From Neobacillus mesonae (GTDB lineage: Bacteria > Bacillota > Bacilli > Bacillales > Cytobacillaceae): 64,000 bases of DNA. The position numbers and the translations under genes were made by a program. Positions 1 through 9,531 of the stretch are shown here, one piece after another. A model generated the notes under the pieces. That model ran no database searches and was not told the origin of the DNA. It worked only from the letters and a program-made list of their open reading frames with translations. Every line of letters starts with the position of its first letter. Positions within the stretch are counted from its first letter, which is position 1. The stretch spans positions 894,203 to 958,202 of the forward strand of contig NZ_KV440949.1 of NCBI RefSeq assembly GCF_001636315.1, given 5' to 3'.

Positions 1-7
1 CATTCTA

Positions 8-274
8 TTAAACCTCTCGTTGTTGTCTAAGATAGGATTTGACTAACTCCTCAATAATTTCGTCACGTTCCAGCTTACGAATTATATTACGGGCATCACG
101 ATGACGAGGAATGTACGCTGGATCTCCTGATAAAAGGTAACCGACAATTTGATTAATAGGATTGTACCCTTTTTCCTTTAACGCTTCATAGACCTGGAAA
201 AGAACATCATTTACATCATGTTCAAAGGGTTCTTCAGGAAAATTAAATCTCATTGTTTTGTCAAATGAGCTCAT
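8..274 (-). CDS. ireB: IreB-family regulatory phosphoprotein (UPF0297)
   Basis: An 88-residue protein of the IreB/YrzL family, with the family-typical phrase [17 protein letters not shown] near residues 36-52 and the motif IPRHRDARN after it. In enterococci IreB is the threonine-phosphorylated target of the IreK/IreP kinase-phosphatase pair and tunes cephalosporin tolerance; its role in bacilli is not settled. It lies just downstream of alaS in the same direction, the arrangement seen in many Firmicutes (alaS-yrzL-yrrK-yrzB). The remaining partners would lie to the left of the window. Family assignment is firm, cellular role inferred. Confidence 0.93.
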   Translation of the reverse strand: MSSFDKTMRFNFPEEPFEHDVNDVLFQVYEALKEKGYNPINQIVGYLLSGDPAYIPRHRDARNIIRKLERDEIIEELVKSYLRQQREV

Positions 275-330
275 GTAAAGTACACCTCGAATTGTAATTG
301 TTACCTATATTTTACACTACTTTGTCGAGA

Positions 331-2973
331 TTACAAACCAGATTTTACCCATTCGTCGACAAATTGCAATGCAGAATCAAGTTTTTGCGGATCCTTACCG
401 CCGGCTTGTGCCATATCAGGACGCCCGCCGCCCCCGCCGCCGCATTTAGCAGCAACTTCTTTGACCAGTTTTCCGGCATGATAACCTTTTTCAATTAAGT
501 CCTTTGTAACCGCGGCAATTAAATTAACCTTTTCGTCATGGGCACTGCCAAGTACGATTACGGCTGAACCGAGCTTTTCCTTTAAATCATCTGCCATATT
601 TCGTAAATTATTCATGTCCGCTGCTTGTACCTTCGCTGCTAACACGGTAATACCATTGATTTCTTTCGCCTTTGACACAAGACTTCCAGCCTCAATATTT
701 CCAAGTTTCGCAGTAAGGGATTCATTCTCTCTCTGCAAGTGCTTAACCTCGGACAATAATCCGTCGATCCGGTTGACTACTTCTTTTGGGCTTGTTTTTA
801 ATTTTTCAGCAGCCTCTTTTAATACCCCAATCTGCTCGTTTAATGCCTTGTATGCAGATTCACCAGTTACGGCTTCAATCCGTCTCGTACCGGCGCCAAT
901 ACCGCCTTCAGAGACAATTTTAAATAGACCGATCACAGATGTATTCGGAACATGGCACCCGCCGCATAATTCCAGGCTATAATCCCCAACCTTGACAACG
1001 CGGACAATATCGCCATATTTTTCACCAAAGAGCGCCATCGCACCCATTGCTTTTGCTTCAGCAATCGGCTTTAAGCTGATGTCTACTTCAATGCTGCTCC
1101 AAATCTTCTTGTTGACAATCTTTTCAATTTGCTCCAGTTCTTCCGGTTTAATTTGACCAAAATGCGAAAAGTCAAAACGTAGACGCTCTGGCTCAACAAG
1201 TGAACCGGCCTGGTTAACATGTTCTCCCAGCACATCCTTTAAAGCACGGTGGAGCAGGTGGGTTGCTGTATGGTTTTTAATAATTTTGGCGCGATTTTCA
1301 GCATCAACTATTGCGGTTACTTGCTGATTGGTCGTTAAAGTGCCGGTTTTAACCTCTACTTTGTGCAAGTTTTGTCCGTTTGGCGCTTTTTGGACGTCCT
1401 TGACAAACAGGCTGACACCTTCACCTTCAATCATACCGTGGTCGGCAATCTGACCGCCGCTTTCAGCATAGAACGGTGTTACATCAAGCATAATTTGAAC
1501 TTCTTCACCAGCCGATACTTCAGCAGCCAGCTCGCCATTTTTAATAATAGCAATTATAGTAGAAGTGGTTCTTAATTCATCATAACCAACAAACTTGCTT
1601 TCTAACATGATATCTCGTAAGACACCGCTTTGAACCTGCATTGAATTTTCATCCTGACGAGCGGCGCGGGCACGTTCGCGTTGAACCTCCATTTCTGCCT
1701 CGAAGCCTTCATGGTCAATTTTCATGCCTGCATCGAAGGCGTACTCTTCGGTTAATTCAACCGGGAAGCCATATGTATCATACAAACGGAAAACATCCTC
1801 TCCGCTTATGGTATCGCTGCCTTTTTCCTCTTCTTTTTTAATCACGCTGGCTAGAATTGCTAAGCCTTCATGAAGGGTTTCATGGAAACGCTCTTCCTCA
1901 TTTTTGATGACCTTTTGAATAAATTCGGTTTTATCCTTTACTTCTGGATAGAAGTCAGCCATAATTTCCCCGACAACAGGGACAAGCTCATACATGAAAG
2001 GACGGTTAATATTAATTTGCTTTGCGTAACGAACCGCACGACGGAGCAAACGTCTTAATACATAGCCGCGGCCTTCATTCGATGGCAGCGCTCCGTCACC
2101 GATAGCAAAAGCAACTGTCCGAATATGGTCAGCAATTACTTTAAAAGCAACATCATTTTCCTTATCCACACCATATTTCACGCCGGAGATTTCTTCAGTT
2201 GCCCGGATAATTGGAATAAATAAATCTGTGTCAAAATTAGTTGGTACATTTTGAACTACTGAAGCCATCCGCTCCAAGCCCATTCCGGTATCAATATTTT
2301 TCTTTGGCAGCGGTGTATACGTGCCGTCCGGGTTATGGTTAAATTGTGAAAATACAAGGTTCCATACTTCCAAATAGCGTTCATTTTCACCGCCCGGGTA
2401 TAATTCCGGATCGTTCGGGTCATCGCCGTATTCCGGACCGCGGTCATAGAAAATCTCCGTATTCGGGCCGCTTGGACCTTCGCCGATATCCCAGAAGTTC
2501 CCTTCCAGACGGATAATCCGCTCTTCAGGAATACCAATTGTATTATGCCAGATGTCATATGCTTCATGATCCTCCGGATGAACTGTCACGGATAATAGTT
2601 CCGGGTCCCAGCCGATCCATTTCTTATCGGTTAAGAATTCCCACGCCCATTCAATCGCTTCCTTCTTAAAATAATCACCAATGGAGAAATTACCTAGCAT
2701 TTCGAAAAACGTATGGTGACGTGCCGTTTTTCCAACATTCTCAATATCATTTGTCCGGATTGATTTTTGCGCATTGGTGATTCGTGGATTTTCCGGCACT
2801 ACGCGGCCGTCAAAATATTTTTTTAATGTTGCCACACCGCTGTTAATCCATAATAATGACGGGTCATCGTGAGGAATAAGCGAAGCACTTGGTTCAATTT
2901 GGTGCCCTTTTTCTTCACTGAAAAATTGCAAAAACATCTTACGAATTTGTGAGCCAGTTAAATTTGTCATCAT
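331..2973 (-). CDS. alaS: Alanyl-tRNA synthetase
   Basis: Charges tRNA-Ala with alanine in the cytoplasm. The 880-residue length is normal for the family. The class II catalytic core occupies the N-terminal part ([20 protein letters not shown] is the characteristic stretch), followed by the editing domain with its zinc-binding HTATHLLH and CGGCH motifs, and the C-Ala domain ending in a glycine run plus [10 protein letters not shown]. Two adjacent ATG codons follow an AGGAGG ribosome site; the second (2970) has the better spacing and may be the true start. A T-box leader lies directly upstream, so expression should respond to uncharged tRNA-Ala. Nothing unusual. Confidence 0.98.
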   Translation of the reverse strand: MMTNLTGSQIRKMFLQFFSEEKGHQIEPSASLIPHDDPSLLWINSGVATLKKYFDGRVVPENPRITNAQKSIRTNDIENVGKTARHHTFFEMLGNFSIGDYFKKEAIEWAWEFLTDKKWIGWDPELLSVTVHPEDHEAYDIWHNTIGIPEERIIRLEGNFWDIGEGPSGPNTEIFYDRGPEYGDDPNDPELYPGGENERYLEVWNLVFSQFNHNPDGTYTPLPKKNIDTGMGLERMASVVQNVPTNFDTDLFIPIIRATEEISGVKYGVDKENDVAFKVIADHIRTVAFAIGDGALPSNEGRGYVLRRLLRRAVRYAKQININRPFMYELVPVVGEIMADFYPEVKDKTEFIQKVIKNEEERFHETLHEGLAILASVIKKEEEKGSDTISGEDVFRLYDTYGFPVELTEEYAFDAGMKIDHEGFEAEMEVQRERARAARQDENSMQVQSGVLRDIMLESKFVGYDELRTTSTIIAIIKNGELAAEVSAGEEVQIMLDVTPFYAESGGQIADHGMIEGEGVSLFVKDVQKAPNGQNLHKVEVKTGTLTTNQQVTAIVDAENRAKIIKNHTATHLLHRALKDVLGEHVNQAGSLVEPERLRFDFSHFGQIKPEELEQIEKIVNKKIWSSIEVDISLKPIAEAKAMGAMALFGEKYGDIVRVVKVGDYSLELCGGCHVPNTSVIGLFKIVSEGGIGAGTRRIEAVTGESAYKALNEQIGVLKEAAEKLKTSPKEVVNRIDGLLSEVKHLQRENESLTAKLGNIEAGSLVSKAKEINGITVLAAKVQAADMNNLRNMADDLKEKLGSAVIVLGSAHDEKVNLIAAVTKDLIEKGYHAGKLVKEVAAKCGGGGGGRPDMAQAGGKDPQKLDSALQFVDEWVKSGL

Positions 2974-3002
2974 TTAGCCTCCTTTATTTTCTTAAAAGAA
3001 TA

Positions 3003-3260
3003 TAAAAAAGCCCTCATCCCCTGACAGGGACGAGAGCTTGACTCGCGGTACCACCCTGATTACGAGCACAAAATGCACTCATCTCTCAATAACCTTTTAA
3101 CGCAAGGGGACGGCAGGTATTAGCTGCACTCCGGATTAGCGTTCTGTTGTCCTTCATCTAGAACTTCTCTCAGCCATGGAAGCTCCTCTCTTTTGCACTA
3201 TGTGCTGCAGATGGTCTACAACATACTCGATCCTTCAACATGTTTCACATATATTCTCTA
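3003..3260 (-). promoter_or_regulatory. T-box riboswitch leader of alaS
   Basis: The leader carries the conserved T-box sequence GGTGGTACCGCG (complement of 3039-3055), which pairs with the acceptor end of uncharged tRNA. It is followed by a GC-rich terminator hairpin (about 3008-3036, GCTCTCGTCCC paired with GGGGATGAGGGC) and a U run. Uncharged tRNA-Ala is expected to stabilise the antiterminator and allow alaS transcription. I did not fold stem I or pin down the alanine specifier codon. Confidence 0.93.
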
Positions 3261-3265
3261 GTCGA

Positions 3266-3294
3266 ATTATATCCACCAGTAAAACGTTTGTCAA
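3266..3294 (-). promoter_or_regulatory. SigA promoter of the alaS T-box leader
   Basis: On the minus strand TTGACA (3294-3289), a 17-base spacer and TATAAT (3271-3266) match the sigma-A consensus exactly. The promoter directly abuts the stop codon of the upstream yrrI gene. Confidence 0.9.
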
Positions 3295-4386
3295 TTATTC
3301 GCCGCCATTTGCTGGCTGTTCATTTCTCTTCACATCAACAAAGTGATTTTTCGCATGAACAATGCCCGCTTTTAATACCGCTAAAACAGGAACAGCAAAA
3401 ATCAGCCCTAGGATTCCCCCAATCTCGCCACCTGCCGTTAAGGCAATCATAATGACTAACGGATGCATATGTAGACTCTTCCCAACAATAAATGGCGATA
3501 ATATGTTTCCTTCAAGGAACTGCAGCCCGAAAACAATAACAATCGTAATAATGACTAATTTCCCTGAGGACACTGCAGCGATAATCACAGCAGGGACAGC
3601 TCCAATAATCGGGCCAAAATAGGGGATGACATTTGTGACCCCGATTATTAGGCCCAGCAGCAAAGGATATTTAAGATGAAAAATCCAAAATAGGAGGGCT
3701 GAAATCACGCCAATTATGATACAGACAAGAAGCTGCCCGCGGATATAGCTGCCAAGTGATTTATCGACATCCTTTAAAAACAGGGCACCTTTTCTGCGCC
3801 AAGATTTCGGAGTTATATACCATATTGAACGTTTAAGCAATGGAAAATCCTTCAACATATAAAATGCAATAAATGGTATCAGCATGAGAAGTAAGGCGGA
3901 ATTTAAAAAATCAACTAATATGTTAACAATCGTCGACAGCAGCGAATCCAGCTTTTCTTCAAAGGCATCAATTCCATCATTTACTCTTGTCTGCAGTCCA
4001 TCCGGCCATTCCCTTGTATGGGATTGCAGTGTTTGAATCCATTCGCGGTACTGCTCCGCAAATAGCGGCGCACTTTCGGAAAGGTCTTTTAATTGATCAA
4101 TCATTGCTGGGATTCCCTTATACAGAGCAATTCCTATTCCGCCAAAGAAAATGATATAAATCAAAAGAATCGCCCAGCCGCGCTTCAGCCCTTTTTCATG
4201 CAGTTTCTCTACTATCGGGTGAAGCAAATAGGTAATAAACCCCGCAATGATAAAGGGTGTGGCAATGATGGCCGCTACTCTTATAATGGGCAGCCATACA
4301 GTACGGACTTTAAGAAAGAAATAAATGACAATTAATAAAAGGAGTAAAAAACCGATGCGATAATACCATTTCATACGAATATCCAC
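3295..4386 (-). CDS. yrrI: AI-2E transporter family (PerM/YrrI-like) membrane protein
   Basis: A 363-residue polytopic membrane protein of the AI-2E exporter/PerM family. Visible are paired N-terminal membrane segments, a soluble middle part (residues about 70-150), and a C-terminal membrane block with the conserved GVTNVIPYFGPIIGAVPA motif and a later GGEIGGILGLIFAVP motif. Members export autoinducer-2 or act as Na+/H+ antiporters; the substrate here is unknown. The start is GTG after an AAAGGGGG site; an in-frame ATG lies at 4374. It sits upstream of alaS as yrrI does in B. subtilis. Confidence 0.9.
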   Translation of the reverse strand: MDIRMKWYYRIGFLLLLLIVIYFFLKVRTVWLPIIRVAAIIATPFIIAGFITYLLHPIVEKLHEKGLKRGWAILLIYIIFFGGIGIALYKGIPAMIDQLKDLSESAPLFAEQYREWIQTLQSHTREWPDGLQTRVNDGIDAFEEKLDSLLSTIVNILVDFLNSALLLMLIPFIAFYMLKDFPLLKRSIWYITPKSWRRKGALFLKDVDKSLGSYIRGQLLVCIIIGVISALLFWIFHLKYPLLLGLIIGVTNVIPYFGPIIGAVPAVIIAAVSSGKLVIITIVIVFGLQFLEGNILSPFIVGKSLHMHPLVIMIALTAGGEIGGILGLIFAVPVLAVLKAGIVHAKNHFVDVKRNEQPANGGE

Positions 4387-4436
4387 GAATATGCCCCCTT
4401 TCTGTTATTTTTCGAGACATTGAGTGGAAATATGTA

Positions 4437-4462
4437 AAAACCCCCTCAATTGCTGAGGGGGA
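4437..4462 (-). terminator. Rho-independent terminator after yrzQ
   Basis: On the minus strand CCCCCTCA, a short loop, and TGAGGGGG are followed by a T run. It ends the yrrD-yrzR-yrzQ transcript before yrrI. Confidence 0.88.
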
Positions 4463-4468
4463 TATCAC

Positions 4469-4603
4469 TTAAAATAATGCGCGTTTTACTCTTTTTTGAA
4501 TTCGTTTCATTTGCCGTCCTGACATCAGATTATTTCTCTGTGCCAGATTATAGGCCGCCATTCCTGCTCCGAAAGCAATCATCGACGTCATCATTTTGTT
4601 CAT
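4469..4603 (-). CDS. yrzQ: Small YrzQ-like protein (DUF3918 type)
   Basis: A 44-residue protein beginning MNKMMTSMIAFGAGMAAYN and ending in a basic tail (KRIQKRVKRALF). The first 20 residues form a short hydrophobic helix, suggesting membrane association, followed by Gln/Arg-rich sequence. A GAGGTG ribosome site sits six bases upstream of the ATG. Position between yrzR and the AI-2E family gene, size and sequence match the YrzQ family of bacilli. Function is unknown. Confidence 0.8.
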   Translation of the reverse strand: MNKMMTSMIAFGAGMAAYNLAQRNNLMSGRQMKRIQKRVKRALF

Positions 4604-4638
4604 ACGTCTCACCTCTTTTTTATTTTGCGTATGCCGCT

Positions 4639-4830
4639 TTAAAGGGTGTAACGACGCTCTTCTTCTTCAAACAAATCATCTAGGGAACTTAATGTACCAT
4701 CCTCTTCGACCTGATGGGTGTTGATAATTCCTTTGGAGACAGAAAGTTCGATAAAACAGTTCCAGCAATAATATTGGTTAATGCCGATTTTACCGATATC
4801 CTTGCTCGCACAATTAGGACACTTAAACAT
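4639..4830 (-). CDS. yrzR: Small zinc-ribbon protein, YrzR-like
   Basis: A 63-residue protein with two CxxC pairs in its first half (MFKCPNC and YYCWNC, about residues 4-27), a compact zinc ribbon, and an acidic C-terminal tail rich in Glu. The chosen ATG has GAGGTG seven bases upstream, and that site overlaps the stop codon of yrrD, so the two genes are translationally close. No enzymatic motif is visible; it could bind nucleic acid or a protein partner. The symbol rests on synteny. Confidence 0.78.
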   Translation of the reverse strand: MFKCPNCASKDIGKIGINQYYCWNCFIELSVSKGIINTHQVEEDGTLSSLDDLFEEEERRYTL

Positions 4831-4841
4831 GGAAAGACACC

Positions 4842-5312
4842 TCACGTTTGATTTACATCGACGATGATGGCATCCTTTCCGATCGTTAAGGGCTCTCGGG
4901 TGTGGATCACTTGCTTGCCTTCCATTATGTCCGAAAAGAAACCATCCGTGATTTCATACCCTACGATTGTGCCCAATTCTTCCTGAAAATATACATCTTT
5001 TAACAGTCCAAGCGAGTTGCCGCTCTTTGAGAGCATCATCATTCCTTCGATAGAATGGGCTGATGTATATTCCGAACCTTCCTTCTGCTTTTCCAAAGCA
5101 TTCTCATCATCAATCATGACCCCGTCCCAACCGAAAGATGACACATTTTGGATATCCAAAAAACAGGATTGTTTGAAGAAAACGCCTTTTTTGACTAATA
5201 AACCTTCCACAGTGCCGGTCGTTGAAAGAAACAAATCCGTGACTTCTCCGATCTTCCTGCCACTCTTGGTTTCAAAAACAGGCTGACCTTTCAATAAAGA
5301 GAATGTTCGCAA
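4842..5312 (-). CDS. yrrD: PRC-barrel domain protein YrrD-like
   Basis: A 156-residue protein with two PRC-barrel-like repeats: SLLKGQPVFETKSGRKIGEV near the start, and SIEGMMMLSKSGNSLGLLKD in the second half. PRC barrels are small beta domains found in RimM and photosystem H subunits and mediate protein or RNA contacts. The start chosen is TTG at 5312, with GGAGGTG seven bases upstream, giving MRTFSLLKG; longer readings lack a ribosome site. It follows recD2 in the ancestral order, but here the island separates the two genes. Confidence 0.82.
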   Translation of the reverse strand: MRTFSLLKGQPVFETKSGRKIGEVTDLFLSTTGTVEGLLVKKGVFFKQSCFLDIQNVSSFGWDGVMIDDENALEKQKEGSEYTSAHSIEGMMMLSKSGNSLGLLKDVYFQEELGTIVGYEITDGFFSDIMEGKQVIHTREPLTIGKDAIIVDVNQT

Positions 5313-5358
5313 AGAGTGACACCTCCTTCGAACATTCTTAGTTTCAGTCATTTACCAT

Positions 5359-5384
5359 AAAATCATAAGGTGAAACGTTTTCCA
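5359..5384. repeat. Left attachment core of the island (recD2 3' end remnant)
   Basis: Twenty-six bases that recur at 23643-23668 with one mismatch (position 5373, A versus T). Read on the minus strand this copy encodes ENVSPYDFM followed by VND and a TGA stop, which is the displaced original C-terminus of recD2. It marks the left junction of the integrated island. Confidence 0.88.
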
Positions 5385-5442
5385 ATGTGGAATGGCTCCA
5401 ACCCCTTTATTTACAAGTAATTATTCAGTCTTTATTTGATTT

Positions 5443-5460
5443 AGTCACAGAAAAGTCACG
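5443..5460 (+). repeat. Left arm-type iterons (AGTCACA pair)
   Basis: AGTCACA at 5443-5449 and AGTCACG at 5454-5460, 11 bases apart. The same paired arrangement occurs at the right end (23505 and 23516). Inferred to be arm-type binding sites for the island integrase; the second copy overlaps the 3' end of the restored integrase frame. Confidence 0.6.
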
Positions 5461-6569
5461 TTCTTTTAAATTTGGTATTTATTTTATCTACAATAAATTG
5501 TTGTTGATTAGGGAATTCATGACTATATATATCCAATGTCATAGAAGCCTTTGTATGTCCAGCGCGTTCTTGTACTTGCTTTACATTTGCTCCTAAATGA
5601 ATACACATTAGTAATGTGAGAATGACGAGTATCATGAACTCTTATTCTTGGTAGATTAAGCTTTTTGCAATAATTATTTAATACATCATTAATTGTGTTT
5701 TCGACTACAGTTTTCCCGGTTCGAGTACAAAAAACTAAATTTAGTGGATTATTCGGAGAATCCTTTTTTTGAAATTCCCTATGACGAATTAATTCTTCCT
5801 TTAATACATCATCAAATGGAATCTGTCTAAAAACTCCGGTTTTTGTTGTTAATTTAATTTGCCTGCCATTGGATTCAAGAATTTGTTTAACATGGATAAC
5901 TTTATTTTCTAAATCTACATTATCCCATGGTAAACCTAAAATTTCTCCTTTTCTCATTCCAGTGAATAGCGCCATTAAAACAGCAACATAGTATTTCCCT
6001 CTTTTTTTAATGTTTTCTCCGAAAGATAAAAATGTTTCAATATCTTTTTCGTTCCATATAGTCATTGGTTTTTTTGACATTTTTGGTAACTCCAAATCTC
6101 TAACGGGAGTTTCTTTAATAATGCCTTCGGTAATAGCCATTTTGAAAACACCATTTAATATAGTAGTAACTAAGTTAATGGATTTTCTTGCAAATCCTTG
6201 GTTAAAAGATAAATCATCAATTAAATTTTGAATAACTAATTGATTAATCTTTTGAATTTTCATTTTACCAATTGCCGGAAGTATGTGTAATCTCCACATA
6301 CGTTCATAACGATCATAAGTGCTTTCCTCTAATTGGTTTCGTTTCCTTTTCTTCCATTTTTCTAAATAGGTTTCAAAAGTGACGTTGTTTGGGTCAGGAA
6401 ATATATCTTGTTGAAGTTCATTTTTAATTGCTAAATAAGCTTCCTCTGCTTGCCACTTCTTTTCAAAACCTGTACGTTTTATTTGCCTTCTTCTTCCGTC
6501 AGGATAAAACCCGGCACTTATGACAAAGTACCAGGTTTTTTTCTTTTCATCTTTTTTAATACTGCTCAT
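5456..6569 (-). pseudogene. Tyrosine integrase with C-terminal frameshift
   Basis: Site-specific tyrosine recombinase of the phage/ICE type. The intact frame covers an N-terminal arm-binding domain (residues 1-55), a SAM-like core-binding domain (about 60-160) and most of the catalytic domain, with R206 (TGMRKGE), K243 and the HDTRH box (H312, R315). After RHSHIT the frame shifts near 5605-5612 and stops at 5523. Removing one base restores MCIHLGANVKQVQERAGH and LDIYSHE, the missing second His and the Tyr nucleophile, with a stop at 5456. As read, the enzyme should be inactive. It sits beside the left attachment core and an excisionase-like gene, so it is the likely integrase of the island. 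A sequencing error is possible. Confidence 0.88.
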
Positions 6570-6608
6570 CGTCCGTCACTCCATTTATATCAATTGGAGT
6601 GCAAACCA

Positions 6609-6625
6609 TAAGTGTGACTAAAAAT
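6609..6625 (-). repeat. Inverted arm-type site upstream of the integrase gene
   Basis: Read on the minus strand this is ATTTTTAGTCACACTTA, identical to the first right-end iteron with its flanks (23470-23486). It lies between the integrase and excisionase-like genes, where an integrase or excisionase could also autoregulate. Confidence 0.5.
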
Positions 6626-6657
6626 ACTTTATCATATACCTATGGAGGTTGCACCGA

Positions 6658-6849
6658 TTACCACCGGGATTTCCTTTTGGTTTTTTCTCCCTTTAAATAA
6701 TTCTCCAGATTATCTTTGTGAACCAGTAGCCGCTTCCCTATTTTTGTGACATGGAATGCATCACTGTTCATCAGTTCATATGCTTTATTTCTCCCCAATC
6801 CAGTAACAACCATGACATCCCGAACATCCAACATCACTTTTTCAGTCAA
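6658..6849 (-). CDS. Excisionase-like helix-turn-helix protein
   Basis: A 63-residue protein with a MerR/excisionase-type winged helix: VMLDVRDVMVVTGLGRNKAYELMN forms the helix-turn-helix and KIGKRLLVHKDNLENYL the wing and last helix. It ends in a basic tail. Translation starts at TTG six bases after an AAAGGAGGAGG site. It lies just upstream of the integrase in the same direction, the usual int-xis layout, so it probably directs excision or regulates the integrase. The family includes many plain DNA-binding regulators, so the excisionase role is inferred. Confidence 0.8.
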   Translation of the reverse strand: MTEKVMLDVRDVMVVTGLGRNKAYELMNSDAFHVTKIGKRLLVHKDNLENYLKGEKTKRKSRW

Positions 6850-6985
6850 TTGAACCTCCTCCTTTCGTATATTGCTTTTGCTTATCGCTTACTGGACCAA
6901 ACCTTATTATGGCAAAAATTGAATATTGTATACTTTGATTGCTTATAATGATATTTAAAAAGGAAGTAAAAAGGAGTAAAAAACG

Positions 6986-7480
6986 GTGGAGATAAATCCG
7001 GTTGTTATTGGACAATTAGTCAGGCAAAAAAGAATTGAAAGAAATATCGGCGCAAGGGAACTCGCTAGAGGGATCGGAGTAAGTGCAGGATATATTACGC
7101 AGTTAGAAAAGGGAGTTTACAAAAAACCTTCGCAAACCGTATTAATAAGGTTGTTCGAACTTTTAAAGTTCGAAAATAAATATAAAAATATTTTTGGATT
7201 ATCAGAAATGAGTGAAAAAGAATTAAATGCAAAAATAAATTGTGAAGAATTAAAAAAGATGTACGTTGCCAACCTAACGGCTCAAGCCGAAAACATGGAA
7301 GCAGACGATTTAAGAAAACTAACCGTCTTTTTAGAAAATTATCGCGATATTTTTATCAAAATTTGCGAAATAGATGAAAAAACCCATGAAAAAGGGAAAG
7401 TAATACATTCAATCCGTGAATTTGTTGACTTTACTCATAATAAAAATGTTGTTAATCGATTAGATAAATTATTTGAATAA
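6986..7480 (+). CDS. XRE-family repressor of the island
   Basis: A 164-residue protein with an N-terminal Cro/CI helix-turn-helix (residues about 8-62: LVRQKRIERNIGARELARGI then GVSAGYITQLEKG) and a helical C-terminal half without a recognisable protease or other domain. It starts at GTG, ten bases after AAGGAG. It diverges from the excisionase-like/integrase pair, the classic layout of a lysogeny-type switch, so it likely represses those genes. Operators are expected in 6850-6985 but I could not define them. AT-rich codon use matches the island. Confidence 0.85.
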   Translation: MEINPVVIGQLVRQKRIERNIGARELARGIGVSAGYITQLEKGVYKKPSQTVLIRLFELLKFENKYKNIFGLSEMSEKELNAKINCEELKKMYVANLTAQAENMEADDLRKLTVFLENYRDIFIKICEIDEKTHEKGKVIHSIREFVDFTHNKNVVNRLDKLFE

Positions 7481-7528
7481 GTGGAATCTATTTAACATTT
7501 ATAAAATGTGAGATTAAATAAAATCCAT

Positions 7529-7573
7529 AAAAAATCGCCCTTTTTTGCAGGACGATTTTTTATCATAAAATGT
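7529..7573. repeat. Left direct repeat flanking the CBASS operon; terminator
   Basis: AAAAAATCGCCC, a short variable loop, GCAGGACGATTTTTT and, after a gap, ATCATAAAATGT closely match 12362-12411, which is the 3' end and terminator of the serine recombinase gene. The hairpin (AAATCG with CGATTT) and flanking A and T runs can end transcription of the repressor gene (+) and of cap4 (-). Confidence 0.75.
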
Positions 7574-7619
7574 ATAACTAAATACATTATTAGCAATTTT
7601 AGCTTTAAATAATAAGACT

Positions 7620-9059
7620 TTATATCAGTGTAACTGATTGAATATATTTACCTGTGCCTATCCATTCATAGCATTGTGTTTTAGGCATCGCATTCCAACG
7701 ATGACCTAGAAACAATGAAAAATGGGAGGGTCCTGCATAAAAGAATTCAATTTCTTCTGCTCCAATTTTTGCAGAATTATTTTTTACATTTTCTTTAATT
7801 TGATTGATCGCTTTATTTGCTTGGTCGGATGATACAATTGGTATCGATGATGTTATTTCTAATACCGAATTGTTAGTTTCGCCACTTTCTTTCAAAAATG
7901 ATAAGACTTCTTCTTTCATGTTCTCTTTCATAATCGCAACCACTACTATTAGCTTTTTAGAATTTTCAGCATTTAAATTGATTTTTATTGGATAGTCTGG
8001 AGTGTTTAAAGTTGGGTGTTGATGAGTTTCCCAAAGTTTCCCCCTATGTTCCATTGTTATGTTAAAGCCTGCAACAGCGGAAAATGTATGCCCAATAGCC
8101 ATCGCAGTCGAATTTCTTCTGTTACCATTTAAGAGAATATTCAGGTTATTTCTGTTTCTTTTAATCCAATCTTTTGTCTCATACAATTCTTTAATCATTT
8201 GGCTTTGCCATTTTTCTGTTGATGGATATACTCTATCCTTTCCTCCGAAAAAGGAATGCCACTGAAAAGTAATCTCTTTGCCACTTAATTCATCGTTATC
8301 AATTTTTGTTTCTAATAATGTAAACTTTAAGAAATCATTCGGGTTATCAAAAACACTTGATAATTTTTCTTCAATTTCTTTTCTTGCAACAGGTTCATTT
8401 CTTCTTGATACTAGTAAATCGATTAAACTGCTATAAACGATATTTGTTTTTTTCCTTGGTAGATCATCAAATACAGGAAAGTTCTTTGATAAGCTATCAG
8501 AAAACATTCCTTCGGACTGCGCATTCAGTGAGCCCCACGTATTTTCAATTAGAACTTTATTAAATATAAATTCAGCAGTTTCTTCGTCCTTTCCCATTCC
8601 CAAAACAATATTTTTATAGGCATCATAAGAATTTTGAAAAATCCCTGATGAATTATCGTAAAAAGGATAAGGATTTCTAATTCTTTTTAATCCATTGATT
8701 AAAGGATTGATAGTGGGTGAAACGGCTGTGCAAGATAGGGTAAACCAACGATATGTTCCCGGGCTGCCTTTATCTATTCTTTTAAATCGTTCAATTTCTG
8801 CCCAAAATTCTGTAGGTGTGACTGAATGATTTTTTGCTTCTACTGCCTCATTAACCAATCCTATTCCTGGAATAAAAAATTTCGCTTCAATATCGCCTAT
8901 CGATTCCCAGATTAATGATGTAAAACCTTCAAATGAAAGCCAATAAGGAATTTTATTTAAAATGATATTTCTCTGAAATTCAAATCCACCATCGGCAATG
9001 TCTCCTCCGGTAGATTCAGGTTCTAATAATGATGGTCTTGATATATTATTTTCGCTCAT
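7620..9059 (-). CDS. cap4: CBASS effector Cap4: DUF4297-type nuclease fused to SAVED
   Basis: A 479-residue two-domain effector. The N-terminal part shows the DUF4297/PD-(D/E)xK pattern: GGFEFQ at 24-29, acidic residues E52 and D56, and ExK at E74-K76. The C-terminal part looks like a SAVED domain, with the terminal signature GPSHFSLFLGHRWNAM and a closing YIQSVTL. In characterised Cap4 proteins SAVED binds a cyclic trinucleotide made by the CD-NTase and switches on double-strand DNA cleavage. The ATG at 9059 has GAGG six bases upstream; a TTG six bases earlier is less likely. It overlaps cap3 by 14 bases and is last in the CBASS operon. The signalling nucleotide cannot be told from sequence. 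Confidence 0.85.
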   Translation of the reverse strand: MSENNISRPSLLEPESTGGDIADGGFEFQRNIILNKIPYWLSFEGFTSLIWESIGDIEAKFFIPGIGLVNEAVEAKNHSVTPTEFWAEIERFKRIDKGSPGTYRWFTLSCTAVSPTINPLINGLKRIRNPYPFYDNSSGIFQNSYDAYKNIVLGMGKDEETAEFIFNKVLIENTWGSLNAQSEGMFSDSLSKNFPVFDDLPRKKTNIVYSSLIDLLVSRRNEPVARKEIEEKLSSVFDNPNDFLKFTLLETKIDNDELSGKEITFQWHSFFGGKDRVYPSTEKWQSQMIKELYETKDWIKRNRNNLNILLNGNRRNSTAMAIGHTFSAVAGFNITMEHRGKLWETHQHPTLNTPDYPIKINLNAENSKKLIVVVAIMKENMKEEVLSFLKESGETNNSVLEITSSIPIVSSDQANKAINQIKENVKNNSAKIGAEEIEFFYAGPSHFSLFLGHRWNAMPKTQCYEWIGTGKYIQSVTLI

Positions 9060-9531
9060 GTGCAACCTCTTCCTCTCTCAACAGTTCCCCTTTTAAAATT
9101 GGATAATCGGGAACAAAAAGAGTAATGTCCCCTTTTAATTCAATATCAAATTTTACTATTAATAAAATGGCAAAGTTTGCCCCTACATTTTTATCGTTCA
9201 CAAGCTCCAGCATAGTTTGTACGTCGTTTTGACTTGGTGTTAGCGCAAAAGAAGGATGTGAATGCCACTCTCCTAGATAGTTGTATTTAGTATATTGGTA
9301 ATGAGTTTTCTGAAAAAAATGGTGAAAAGCATTTTTTACTGAGTTTGAGAGTTGCCGCACAAATCTTGCCCATGAACCACCTTGCGTTTGAACCGTGATA
9401 TCATAAATCCTGAATGTATTATCTTTTATGTGTTCCCCCATTATGATGCCGCCGATTTCACGATTTCCAGCCTTTTTAAGCTCATTTTCCAATCTTTGTT
9501 TAATAATTGTAGGAATAATAACTTTAATCAC
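9046..9531 (-). CDS. cap3: CBASS Cap3, JAB/JAMM isopeptidase
   Basis: A 161-residue JAB-domain metalloprotease. The zinc motif is complete: E25 (REIGGIIMG), H90 and H92 in EWHSHPS, and D103 ten residues after the second histidine. In type II CBASS, Cap3 cleaves the bond by which Cap2 attaches the CD-NTase C-terminus to cellular targets, reversing activation. The start chosen is GTG at 9531, with AAGGG eight bases upstream, overlapping the end of cap2 by eight bases; a longer reading to 9615 has no ribosome site. Overlaps on both sides indicate translational coupling. Confidence 0.9.
   Translation of the reverse strand: MIKVIIPTIIKQRLENELKKAGNREIGGIIMGEHIKDNTFRIYDITVQTQGGSWARFVRQLSNSVKNAFHHFFQKTHYQYTKYNYLGEWHSHPSFALTPSQNDVQTMLELVNDKNVGANFAILLIVKFDIELKGDITLFVPDYPILKGELLREEEVAHERK

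Noticed and set aside
614-982. Plus-strand frame inside alaS
   Set aside because: Antisense shadow of a well-conserved gene, with no ribosome site.
5523-5612. Programmed frameshift in the integrase
   Set aside because: No slippery heptamer or clear stimulatory structure is visible at the break; a simple indel or read error is more likely.
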